A DNA stretch of 64,000 nucleotides from JAGQVA01 sp041391725 (GTDB taxonomy: Bacteria; Bacteroidota; Bacteroidia; J057): assembly GCA_041391725.1 (NCBI GenBank), contig JAWKNL010000004.1, forward strand, positions 186,001-250,000. Reading direction: 5' to 3'. This document shows, piece after piece, positions 53,031 through 61,280 of this stretch (position 1 is the first letter of the stretch; the number at the start of each line of letters is the position of its first letter). Below the pieces are notes generated by a model, which was not told the origin of the DNA, ran no database searches, and saw nothing but the letters and a program-made list of their open reading frames with translations. Both the position numbers and the translations under genes were made by a program.

Positions 53031-55823
53031 ATGCGAATAAATTTTTTGTGGCTGTTTTTTCTCCCTTCTTTTCTTCTGGCTCAGGAAATCAAACCTTCTG
53101 CCTATTGGGATTTTGAAGCGGTAGAATGGCAAAAAGGAAAAACGACAGATGCTAAATGGACGGCTGATGAGGGGGTCGCCCGCGCACAGGTGGCCCCTGT
53201 AACCGGAAACTATCTCTCATTTGGTGCAGGAAAATCACGGCAAATGTCCACGCATGTGGATTTTGATCAGGCCCTTTCCATCGAATTTTTTTTCCGGATA
53301 AGGAAAGGGGAAATGAATCCCTCCTGGCGATGGTTCTGGACCCAGGACAACGGCCTGTTTACCATGATGAGTGCCTCCGAATTGCGGTTTGAGACCTGGG
53401 TGAAAAACGCCTCCGGTCAGGCAGTGCAGGACCGGTTTATCGTACCGCTCAATGGTCAGGGCCCTTATTCTTTGGGGTATTACGCCGATGGCAACTGGCA
53501 TCAGTTGGTGTTTAAATACCATGCGGGAACCGGAGTCAAAGAAATCTGGGTGGACGGAGAGTTGCCAGAAGGATTTTCGACCAACGTAAAAGAGCGTGGC
53601 TTAATCTGCCGCAATGCCGTTTGTTATAAACAGATTTTTTTCAGCGACAGAGGAGATGCTGGCCGTCAGTATTTTGTAGGAGATCTTGATGAGGTGGCGA
53701 TTTATAATCAGTTTATTCCGCCGACCCTGCATCGCAAACATTTTGAGGATGCCCGGCAGGGCAAACATTATAGTTTCCAGAACGACCGCAGTGTGGTTGT
53801 ACCCAGCCAGGCTCCGAGGGAAACAGCAATAGACGCAAGAGAATTTGCGCCCGGTCATCCGGAGGTGAAAACTTCTGCCCTCGATCAGATTCAGAATTTT
53901 CCGCTGCCGCGATTTTTGCCTGGCCACCAGTTGCAGCGAAATTTCAACTGGATGGGCATGTCGTATTTTGCCGAAGGAAACTTTCCCGGTGTAAGCCAGG
54001 CGCAATCCTGCGCTACTTCCGTTGCCCTTCAGACAGAACTGGCGCTGCGCTGGCATTATATGCTGGTGCTGCAAAATACCCTGGGGGCTTCCCGTGAGTC
54101 AAACCTCACCAATCCCATCGCCTACGAAGCCGCCTGGATCAAACTCGCCAATGAACATCCCGAAATTCCCTTTTCCGTGACTACTATCTGGCCACAGGTA
54201 AGGCAAACGGACGGAGGCGATAAGGAACCCGATGCTTTTATCCGGAGAAAAACGCTTCCCCCGACTTATTACCTCCGTGATGCGAAAGACAATGTGCTCG
54301 ACAGGGGCGGAAATCCCAATACGCGAAATCCACAGATCAGTCCGGCCGCCTCAGATGACCTTTTTGTCAGAGACGGGCAGGTTCAGCGGCTGTATCTGAC
54401 CCGTATTCTGTCCAAGCTGACCCGTCCCATCGACTTTATCAATGAAAACGGAGAAACGCCGCCTCTTCCGCTGGAAACTTCGGTGATGGAAAAAAGCCCG
54501 GCGGTAATCGCTCACAAAAAAAGTACAGGCATTGCCTCCTGGGAAGCGTATCAGGCACGGCAGAAAACGCGATTCCGCAAAGCCTATGCAGATCAGTTTC
54601 TTTCCCTGCCTCAGTTGAAAAATACCACATTTTCATGGTATGGGGTTGATGCCGGTCCGCAGAACCTCGACCGCTTTGAATGGACGGAAGCCCGGAAAAT
54701 CAGCACAAAAATCAACGGGCAGTATTATTCCACCCCTGATTTTTACCCCCGCTGGCCCCGGAACTGGGAAAAATGGGCCGGCCCCTGGCGCGGCTGGGAC
54801 TGGATACGAATATGCCGGGAAACGGAAATTGAGGCTGGAGACAGGCTGTTTTCTCCTTTTGTGGCCGCTGGTTGGGGAAAAGATCCGGAGGAAAATATCC
54901 GCCCTTCCCAATGGCTGGGGCTGCTCAAAAACCTCGGGGTCGTGGGCGCCGAATTTTTTTACACCGGATTTTTCAACGAGTCCCAGTGGCCCAATCTGGC
55001 CTCACCCCGCAACTACGCCTGGCAGGCAGTCATGCCGGTATATGCCCAGGCCGTTACCAGCCGGTACGAAGATATTCTCCGCAATGGAAATGTCCTCCGC
55101 GACGCCCAGGGAATTCCTGCTATCAGGCATTGGGCGGGTGATCCCCGTATCCTGGTAACTGTACGAAAACACGACAGCCGTCCGGTTTATGTCATAGCCG
55201 GAAATATTAATCCTGTCAGCAATACAAGGGGAAATGTGGAAGATCGAAAAACCGCAGTCATTGAGTTGGAAGGTGAAACCCTTAAATTTGAAGTCAGGCG
55301 ACAGGGAAGTGTTTATATTTACGACAAATCGAATCCCGGCAATCCTGTTTTTTATCAGTTGGATGCCTGGCATGAATTGGGACATCCCGCCTTCTGGTCG
55401 AAGGGGTTTTTATTTGAAGCTGAGGTGTATGATAATCAGAAAAACATTCTTATCCGCACCGAAAAAACGCTGCCTGAACCCGGCGATTACTCCAACTTTA
55501 CCAGCTACTGGGCTCCTGTCAATGGAAAAGGCTGCGCAGAATACGGGTTTGAAACCAGAGAGCGTACCAATTACCAACTCCGGATCAGAGCCCGGTCGGT
55601 GGATGGAAAAACGACGGGTGTGAAAGTGATTCTCGATGAAAAAGTTGTGGGTGAAATTACCTGTATTACTTCAGAAACCTGGACCTGGACCAATGGCTGT
55701 GGCGGGCAACCTGTTGTTTTCACCAAACTTCCACCCGGTCCGCACAAGATCGAACTCCGTTCGGTGAACGGATCGCTTCAGATCGATCAGCTCGAAATTT
55801 ACGATCCTTCTTCCGGCAAATAG
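53031..55823 (+). CDS. Large secreted multidomain protein (LamG, barrel-like centre, CBM-like end)
   Basis: This 930-residue protein has a signal peptide (NFLWLFFLPSFLLAQ). Residues about 20-235 look like a LamG / concanavalin-A-like domain (NYLSFGAGKS, WHQLVFKYHAGTGVKEIWVDGEL, DLDEVAIYN). The central 280-740 part has the aromatic-rich look of a glycoside-hydrolase barrel (FNWMGMSYFAEGNFPG, FSWYGVDAGPQNLDRFEW, GVVGAEFFYTGFFNESQWP), but I cannot assign a family. The C-terminal 130 residues resemble a CBM6/35-type sandwich (NYQLRIRARSVDGKTTGVKV, KLPPGPHKIELRSV, LEIYDPSSG). It may degrade or bind a polysaccharide. It ends overlapping the convergent CoA-transferase gene by 25 bases. Confidence 0.7.
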   Translation: MRINFLWLFFLPSFLLAQEIKPSAYWDFEAVEWQKGKTTDAKWTADEGVARAQVAPVTGNYLSFGAGKSRQMSTHVDFDQALSIEFFFRIRKGEMNPSWRWFWTQDNGLFTMMSASELRFETWVKNASGQAVQDRFIVPLNGQGPYSLGYYADGNWHQLVFKYHAGTGVKEIWVDGELPEGFSTNVKERGLICRNAVCYKQIFFSDRGDAGRQYFVGDLDEVAIYNQFIPPTLHRKHFEDARQGKHYSFQNDRSVVVPSQAPRETAIDAREFAPGHPEVKTSALDQIQNFPLPRFLPGHQLQRNFNWMGMSYFAEGNFPGVSQAQSCATSVALQTELALRWHYMLVLQNTLGASRESNLTNPIAYEAAWIKLANEHPEIPFSVTTIWPQVRQTDGGDKEPDAFIRRKTLPPTYYLRDAKDNVLDRGGNPNTRNPQISPAASDDLFVRDGQVQRLYLTRILSKLTRPIDFINENGETPPLPLETSVMEKSPAVIAHKKSTGIASWEAYQARQKTRFRKAYADQFLSLPQLKNTTFSWYGVDAGPQNLDRFEWTEARKISTKINGQYYSTPDFYPRWPRNWEKWAGPWRGWDWIRICRETEIEAGDRLFSPFVAAGWGKDPEENIRPSQWLGLLKNLGVVGAEFFYTGFFNESQWPNLASPRNYAWQAVMPVYAQAVTSRYEDILRNGNVLRDAQGIPAIRHWAGDPRILVTVRKHDSRPVYVIAGNINPVSNTRGNVEDRKTAVIELEGETLKFEVRRQGSVYIYDKSNPGNPVFYQLDAWHELGHPAFWSKGFLFEAEVYDNQKNILIRTEKTLPEPGDYSNFTSYWAPVNGKGCAEYGFETRERTNYQLRIRARSVDGKTTGVKVILDEKVVGEITCITSETWTWTNGCGGQPVVFTKLPPGPHKIELRSVNGSLQIDQLEIYDPSSGK

Positions 55824-56923
55824 CCTGCTTGTCCCAGTATCTCAACCGTATCCTGCCCCAGCCGGGGAGGAGGGGTAAGGTTTTTTCGCCCCAGCCCGTG
55901 AGCGGCAAAAGTGCGGAGCCCTGCGGCCTGACCTTCGTTCAGGGTCAGTTCCGCTGCCAGCGGAAGTTTAAACACCTCTTCGAGGTCGTGTACAGCCCCT
56001 GCGGGCACGTTGGCCTCGCGAAGTTCTGCGAGGAAAGTCGCCCGGTCTCTACCGGCTATCGCCTTTCGCAGAAATTCGTTCAGAACCTCCCGTTGTTTTA
56101 CCCGGTCTGAATTGGTGCGCATTTCTTCGGGCAACTCCAGACCCAATACCCGGCAAAGGTTTTCAAACTGTATGTCGGTTCCAACGGCAAGAACAACCTG
56201 CATCCCGTCGTGGGTAGTAAATATCGTGCCGTAGGGTGCGATGTTGGGGTGTTCGGAACCAATAGGCTGGGGGAGAACCCCTGCGCACAGCCAGTTGGTG
56301 GCCTGATTGGCGAGGGAAGAAATCCCCGCTTCCATCAGCGATACACTCACTTTTCCTCCTTTTCCGGTGGCAAACCTCCGGATCAGCGCCAGTAGAATCG
56401 CTTCCTTCAACTGATGCGCAGCGAGAATATCCATCAGTGCCACGGGCATTTTGGATATATTGCCGGGTGTGCCATTGAGGTAGGTGAATCCGCTTTCTGC
56501 CTGTATGATGGCATCGTAGGCCGGGCGGGACTCCGTTTCCCCGTAGCCGTTGATTTCGGCACAGATCAGCCGGGGATTGATTTGCAGAAGAGTATCTGCA
56601 TCGAGGTTGAGCCTTTGGGCAGAACCGGGAAGAAAACTGCTGATGATGATATCTGCTCTGCCAGCAAGGGTATGAACGACCTTTTGGCCAAAGGGCGTTT
56701 TCAGGTCGAGGGATATGGATTTTTTTCCCCAGTTGACGGCGCTGAAGTAAGCTGAAATATCGGAAGGGGAATTTTCACGGGCGAGTCGCCAGGATCGGGT
56801 AATGTCTCCTCCGGCAGGGTTTTCGACTTTGATTACAGTTGCGCCCATTTCGGCAAAAAACATTCCCGTCGCCGGCCCGGCGAGGACACTGGCGAGTTCG
56901 ATGACCGTAAGATTTTCAAGCAT
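55799..56923 (-). CDS. Family III CoA-transferase (CaiB/BaiF-like)
   Basis: This 374-residue protein belongs to the formyl-CoA / carnitine CoA-transferase family, which moves CoA between organic acids. Family signs are VIELASVLAGPATGMFFAEMGATVIKVENP at the start (read in two parts), WGKKSISLDLKTPFG, the NGYGETE segment, YDAIIQAESGFTYLNG and APYGTIFTTHDGM. The expected catalytic Asp lies in the central part and was not pinned down. Length is near the family's lower norm (about 400). The acid substrate is unknown. It lies 6 bases after the LOTUS-like gene on the same strand. Confidence 0.85.
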   Translation of the reverse strand: MLENLTVIELASVLAGPATGMFFAEMGATVIKVENPAGGDITRSWRLARENSPSDISAYFSAVNWGKKSISLDLKTPFGQKVVHTLAGRADIIISSFLPGSAQRLNLDADTLLQINPRLICAEINGYGETESRPAYDAIIQAESGFTYLNGTPGNISKMPVALMDILAAHQLKEAILLALIRRFATGKGGKVSVSLMEAGISSLANQATNWLCAGVLPQPIGSEHPNIAPYGTIFTTHDGMQVVLAVGTDIQFENLCRVLGLELPEEMRTNSDRVKQREVLNEFLRKAIAGRDRATFLAELREANVPAGAVHDLEEVFKLPLAAELTLNEGQAAGLRTFAAHGLGRKNLTPPPRLGQDTVEILGQAGYLPEEGS

Positions 56924-56928
56924 AGGGA

Positions 56929-57156
56929 TTATTCAGAGACCGTGAGGCGGGCGTAGGCAATCGGTGGCTGAATGGAATCGTCCACCCGGGTTTCCACCAT
57001 ATGGGCGTAATCACCGAAAAACCGAGAAAGCTTCCCGTATTTCACTCCCTTTTTGCGGAGAAGGATGCCGATTTTTGCAAGGTTGGCCCAACCTGTCTCA
57101 TCGGCTGATTGGGAAATTACCTCCCGGATAATGATTTCAAGTTCTGCCCTGTCCAT
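56929..57156 (-). CDS. Stand-alone LOTUS / OST-HTH-like mini protein
   Basis: This 75-residue protein resembles a single OST-HTH/LOTUS winged-helix domain, with the pattern SADETGWANLAKIGILLRKKG followed by YGKLSRFFGDY. LOTUS domains bind RNA (G-rich or G-quadruplex RNA in studied cases) and in bacteria are normally fused to NYN/PIN-type nucleases; here the domain is alone. The reading frame can start at TTG 57162, but the ATG at 57156 is preferred. It lies directly upstream of the CoA-transferase gene. The domain call is from pattern likeness and needs a profile search. Confidence 0.55.
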   Translation of the reverse strand: MDRAELEIIIREVISQSADETGWANLAKIGILLRKKGVKYGKLSRFFGDYAHMVETRVDDSIQPPIAYARLTVSE

Positions 57157-57208
57157 AATCAATTCTATTAAGGAAACCAGAACACTCGTTCAAGTAGGAA
57201 TAAATGAC

Positions 57209-57233
57209 AACTTATTACAATAGTAAATAAGTT
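57209..57233. repeat. Imperfect palindrome upstream of the LOTUS-like gene
   Basis: AACTTATT (57209-57216) and AATAAGTT (57226-57233) are perfect inverted repeats with a 9-base spacer, 53 bases upstream of the ATG at 57156. The site is AT-rich and operator-like; no regulator is known. Confidence 0.5.
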
Positions 57234-57319
57234 CGCGCCAACATGCAATACCTTTGCGGAATAAATCTGACTTTGTTTATTTTTGGTAGAAAACTATTTC
57301 ATTCTCAAAGCATTTGTGT

Positions 57320-58429
57320 TTATTTCAGTTTGGCCTGCATATCGGTTACTGCTTTTTGTGCATCGGCAAAGTCATTTTTGTTTTTGAGGGCGGTTTCGTA
57401 ATAGTGGAGCGCGGTTTTGTAATCCTTGAAAAACTCATAAATGGAGCCGAGCATAAAGGCTGCCTGTGCATGGCGGGGATCCACATTCAGGCATTCGGTG
57501 AAGTCATTGAGGGCTTCCTGATGCCGGTCGGCAAGGAAATAACAATACCCACGGTTGTACCAGGCCTGTGCGTAATGTGGATCGCGGTTGATGGCGATGG
57601 TGTATTCTGCGACGGCCTCATTGATCCGCGTTTGAAATAATTCCTTCTGCGACTCATTATATACTTTCATCGCCTTGCGGAAATATTCATTTCCCTTGTA
57701 AAAGCGGGCCAGTGCATGTCCCGGCTGGATGGAAAGGAGTTTGTCGAGGTATTTGATGGCTTCGGTTTCGTTTTGATAATCTTCCAGATACATATCGTGA
57801 AGGCGGATCAGTGCCTTGTCAAACCCGGGATCAAGTTCGAGGGCACGCAGATACGCTTCAATGGCTTTGGAAAACCGTCGCCGGGTTTCTTCCATATATC
57901 CGATAGCAAAAACATATTGCGGCTCGTGGTCATCCAACTGAATAGCTTTTCCATACATTTCACGGGCCATCTCATCATTTCCCTGAAAAAAATAGAGTTG
58001 CCCCATCTGGTAAAAGGTTTCCGGGCTTTTGGAACCGAGACCTGCGGCAGTCTGATATTCTTGCATCGCCCGGGTTGTATCATTGGAGACGAAGGCAAAA
58101 AAACCACGCCAGTAATGGAGGTCAGGGCTGTTGCGGAAAAGCCCGATCCCGGTTTCTATGTCTGCTATGGCCTTGCTGAGACTGTCGAGCTCATAATAAG
58201 TTACGGCCCGCTGCTGGTAAAGCGTGTAGTCTCTGGGGTTAAATTCGATTTGTTTGTTGAGCGACAACAGCCGAACCCCGGGGTCAGACGCGGCTGAATC
58301 GGAAAGAAAGGCGGGCGCCTCATTCTCCGTATTTTTTTCTTCTGCCACTTCTTCCTTGCAGCCCAAAGCCATAAAGATCAAAATCAGCGATCCGGCAACT
58401 GCCATCCTGAAAAAACTTTTCCCTTGCAT
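57320..58429 (-). CDS. TPR-repeat lipoprotein
   Basis: This 369-residue lipoprotein has a signal peptide and lipobox (LILIFMALGC, Cys anchor), a Glu/Asn-rich linker, then about eight TPR units running to the C-terminus, for example LYQQRAVTYYELDSLSKAIADIETG, ETFYQMGQLYFFQGNDEMAREMYGKAIQ, and AAFMLGSIYEFFKDYKTALHYYETAL. Such proteins are envelope-bound scaffolds. The ATG at 58429 is preferred; the one at 58450 places the signal peptide seven residues inward. It lies 57 bases downstream of tilS. No enzyme function is implied. Confidence 0.82.
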   Translation of the reverse strand: MQGKSFFRMAVAGSLILIFMALGCKEEVAEEKNTENEAPAFLSDSAASDPGVRLLSLNKQIEFNPRDYTLYQQRAVTYYELDSLSKAIADIETGIGLFRNSPDLHYWRGFFAFVSNDTTRAMQEYQTAAGLGSKSPETFYQMGQLYFFQGNDEMAREMYGKAIQLDDHEPQYVFAIGYMEETRRRFSKAIEAYLRALELDPGFDKALIRLHDMYLEDYQNETEAIKYLDKLLSIQPGHALARFYKGNEYFRKAMKVYNESQKELFQTRINEAVAEYTIAINRDPHYAQAWYNRGYCYFLADRHQEALNDFTECLNVDPRHAQAAFMLGSIYEFFKDYKTALHYYETALKNKNDFADAQKAVTDMQAKLK

Positions 58430-58486
58430 GCGATGATATTTGTAGGCCAAAATTACTGCTTTAAACCAAAAAGCGAAGGTACAAAT

Positions 58487-59836
58487 TCAGCTCCCGATGA
58501 CAATCTCCACCCGTTGGCGGCTTTTGGGGCTAATTTTTACCCGCTCGGCGATCCGGTAACCTTCCAGAAAAATGATTCCTTTCCGGTCTTCGATAACAAG
58601 GGCGTTGTGGCGGGCTATGGGGTCAAATTTTTCGTCAATAAAAATATCGCTGAGTTTTTTATTACCGGTCATACCCAGGGGTTTCATCTTGTCGCCCATT
58701 TTCCAGCGTCGGAGGATAATCGGGAAATGTATTTTATCGACATCGGCAATATGGCGACCCTGAAAACCGTCGGGCGACTGAATGTGTCCAGTTTCCTGAA
58801 AGGAGATCAGGCGGCCTCCGAGGGTGACAGGGTTTTCGGGCAAATGGTCAACCTGAAGTTCATCCGGCATCTCCGCTTCTGTAGTTTTTTCACAGATCAT
58901 CATTCCTTCCCGGGTGCGGATCAGTTTGTGTTTTTCTGTTTCTATCCATTTTCCGGTCTGACTTTCAATTAGCTGAATTCCGTTCCAGATTTCGTTGCCG
59001 TGAAATCCGTATTGCGAAAGTAATTCGGCCAAAAGAACCGGAAGGGTAGCCTTGCCGTATTTTTTCTCCCAGGAGTCCAAGACGAAAGAAAGACCTTCCG
59101 GAAGGGAAACGACAATATATGGCCTTTCGTTTTCTACGATTTGGCGGATCAGATTATGTTGTTGTTCGTACCAATTCAGTCGGCGGGAAATTTGCGTTTC
59201 AAGCGAGGGGTTAATGGATTGGAGGAGCGGAATGACCTGATTTCGGAACTGATTGCGGATGTAGTCGTTTTTGGCATTGGTAAAATCGATGGAATAGTCC
59301 CATTGATTTTGATCCAGTACGGAGAGGATTTCATCTTTACTGATTTCGCTTAAAGGCCGGATATATTTATCTCTTTTTACCGGGATACCGTGGATAACCG
59401 ATTCGCTGTTTCCCCTTACGAGAGACATCAGAACTGACTCGGTCTGGTCGCCGAGGTGGTGGGCGGTGGCACAGCGGTCAAAGCCATGTTGTGCCATGAG
59501 CGATTCAAACCATTCGTAGCGAATATGGCGGCAGGCGACCTGAAGGGAAACGTTGTGTTGAGCGGCATACGCCTGCGGATGCTGTCGGAGGACAAAAACC
59601 GGGAGGTTAAATTCTTTACCCAGTTTACGGACCAGCGATTCTTCATATTCTGAGTCTTCGCCGCGGAGCTGGTAATTGATATGTGCCAGTCCCGATGCAA
59701 GGCTCAACTGGCAGAGAGCATGTACAAGAAAAACCGAGTCCGGCCCGCCGCTCACAGCCACCAGCACCTTCTCATTGGAGAGGATGAGATCATGTTTTCT
59801 GATCGTATGAGATAGCCTGTCGAGTAATTCCTGCAT
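58487..59836 (-). CDS. tilS: tRNA(Ile)-lysidine synthetase
   Basis: TilS attaches lysine to C34 of tRNA-Ile(CAU) so that it reads AUA. This 449-residue protein has the PP-loop SGGPDS (29-34) in the N-terminal ATP-pyrophosphatase domain, RHIRYEWFESL, ATAHHLGDQTESVLM, then the TilS substrate-binding and C-terminal domains (KMKPLGMTGNKKLSDIFIDEKF). The frame continues upstream, but the ATG at 59836 (MQELLDRLSHTIRKH) places the PP-loop at the usual distance. It is essential in bacteria that use this anticodon. Confidence 0.94.
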   Translation of the reverse strand: MQELLDRLSHTIRKHDLILSNEKVLVAVSGGPDSVFLVHALCQLSLASGLAHINYQLRGEDSEYEESLVRKLGKEFNLPVFVLRQHPQAYAAQHNVSLQVACRHIRYEWFESLMAQHGFDRCATAHHLGDQTESVLMSLVRGNSESVIHGIPVKRDKYIRPLSEISKDEILSVLDQNQWDYSIDFTNAKNDYIRNQFRNQVIPLLQSINPSLETQISRRLNWYEQQHNLIRQIVENERPYIVVSLPEGLSFVLDSWEKKYGKATLPVLLAELLSQYGFHGNEIWNGIQLIESQTGKWIETEKHKLIRTREGMMICEKTTEAEMPDELQVDHLPENPVTLGGRLISFQETGHIQSPDGFQGRHIADVDKIHFPIILRRWKMGDKMKPLGMTGNKKLSDIFIDEKFDPIARHNALVIEDRKGIIFLEGYRIAERVKISPKSRQRVEIVIGS

Positions 59837-60287
59837 GGCATAACTATGAATTGCGAAGGTAGTCAATTTCACAGAAAGGCGGTTGTGTATGCAAAAAAAG
59901 AACAACTTTTCAAAAATCTTACGCAAATGATCAATCCCGGACAACCCATGGTTTTTACCGTTCGTGCAAACGACTTATGCAACCAAAATTCGTAATTTCC
60001 GTATAAAAATTAATTTCCCGGAAATACTAAAACCGGGTTGTTTGGTGTAAGTTATTGATTTTGAATTGATTGCGGTTTTATTTGGCGGATTTTGTTGATT
60101 ATTGGCGAAACCACCATGTAAGCCATATTAAAAAATAGCCATAAAACCAGACTCCGGAAATGGTGCTTTTTAGCCGGAAATCCTACATAGTATTGAAACG
60201 TCGGGTATTTGGAACAGTAATTGTCATTGATATATTAAATAAAAGTTAAGACCCGAAAATGTTTCATCTTATGATTGATTACTCTTT
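59837..60287. other. 451-base gene-free stretch between tilS and the next gene
   Basis: AT-rich and without a credible reading frame. It holds three direct copies of CCGGAAAT (60018-60025, 60154-60161, 60174-60181) and a weak hairpin CCCGG...CCGGG (60017-60036). The promoters of the divergent tilS and the rightward secreted protein should lie here, but no full consensus was found. No RNA gene is recognised. Confidence 0.6.
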
Positions 60288-60992
60288 ATGAAAACACTCT
60301 TGTTATCCTTCTGCATTTCAACCTTTTGGCTCAACTTTAACCCTGGGACTCCTGACATGGATATCCGGCAGTATGCGGGTGTGTGGGTAAACGCGCAGAC
60401 TGGTTCTTTCCTGCCGGAAATAGAGATTTTTGCCGAAAACGACGGACTTTTTGTACAGGCGAAAGGCAATTGTGTCTCCGAAGACTGCCAGTGGCAGAAG
60501 ACCGAAGCATTTCCTGTTTCATTTGCAGCAGATGGAAATACAGGCGCAATGATTAAAGCCGCTTACCATTCAAATGAGCGCGAGGTACAGATAGAGATGG
60601 AACCCGAGGGCGCAAATATGCTGGTGAGGGTCAAAGAACTGGTGGTAACGGAAGATGAGAAAATAGCCAGAAATTACCTTTACACGTTTCTGAGAAAAAA
60701 TCAGGCGGAAAGCCATCAGACAGGCTCTATTTCGGGTAGTATATTTGGAAAAGCCCGGAGCACAGCCAGCATTTTCCGGATTTCACTGTATGGCCCCGAC
60801 AATGGCAACCAGTATATTTCTACCCACCATTTCAGTCAGGGGCAGGAATACCGGTTTGAAAACCTTCCCGATGGTCAGTATTTTGTTATGGTTGAGTCCA
60901 GAGGCTCAACAGAAATTGAAGCGAATCCTTCTTTCGCCCGTGTGATGATCAAGAACGGGGAGGCGCTTACCCACAACGTGGAACTTCGTTAA
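60288..60992 (+). CDS. Secreted protein of unknown function with a C-terminal Cna/CarboxypepD-like fold
   Basis: This 234-residue protein has a short hydrophobic N-terminus (KTLLLSFCISTFWLNFNP) that may be a signal peptide. The first half (YAGVWVNAQTGSFLPEIEIFAEN) has a lipocalin-like look; the second half, from QTGSISGSIFGKARSTASIF, resembles a carboxypeptidase-regulatory/Cna-B beta sandwich (YRFENLPDGQYFVMVES is the typical 'f.n.p.G.y.v.v' strand pair). Two cysteines (NCVSEDC) sit close together. Function unknown. A strong inverted repeat follows. Confidence 0.65.
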   Translation: MKTLLLSFCISTFWLNFNPGTPDMDIRQYAGVWVNAQTGSFLPEIEIFAENDGLFVQAKGNCVSEDCQWQKTEAFPVSFAADGNTGAMIKAAYHSNEREVQIEMEPEGANMLVRVKELVVTEDEKIARNYLYTFLRKNQAESHQTGSISGSIFGKARSTASIFRISLYGPDNGNQYISTHHFSQGQEYRFENLPDGQYFVMVESRGSTEIEANPSFARVMIKNGEALTHNVELR

Positions 60993-61037
60993 CAGTTTAT
61001 TTTCTCTATACATCCTAATTGAAAGACTGCATGGTCT

Positions 61038-61078
61038 GCAAAACTGTTACCAACAAAAGCGGTAACAGTTTTTGCATT
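61038..61078 (+). terminator. Long inverted repeat / terminator
   Basis: AAAACTGTTACC (61040-61051) and GGTAACAGTTTT (61061-61072) pair perfectly over 12 bp around a 9-base loop, and the flanking GC/GC extends the arms. The right arm ends in a T run, so it can work as a terminator for the upstream gene; the symmetry could also serve the opposite strand. Confidence 0.75.
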
Positions 61079-61179
61079 TATAGCCTGTCGCTACCTCAGA
61101 GTTCGATACCTGTTTTGGGCAAACATAACTTCCGGGCCTGATTTTCGGGGTAATAAGGGGCTACTTTTTCTTCATCGGC

Positions 61180-61211
61180 TTGCAAACCATTTTGTTCTAA
61201 GTTTATCTTTA
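61180..61211 (+). promoter_or_regulatory. Possible promoter of the vWA-lipoprotein operon
   Basis: TTG (61180-61182) and TATCTTTA (61204-61211) are 21 bases apart, one mismatch from the Bacteroidota consensus. It would give a 5' leader of about 65 bases. Confidence 0.35.
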
Positions 61212-61280
61212 TTTCCGAAAAAACCTTATATCAGTTCAATATATTTTATAAATTGCTCTCAGTATCAATTGTTTGATTTT

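Noticed and set aside
57249..57310. Exact TAnnTTTG at 57249-57256 as a gene promoter
   Set aside because: No plus-strand gene follows and no TTG lies 19-21 bases upstream; kept only as a side observation.
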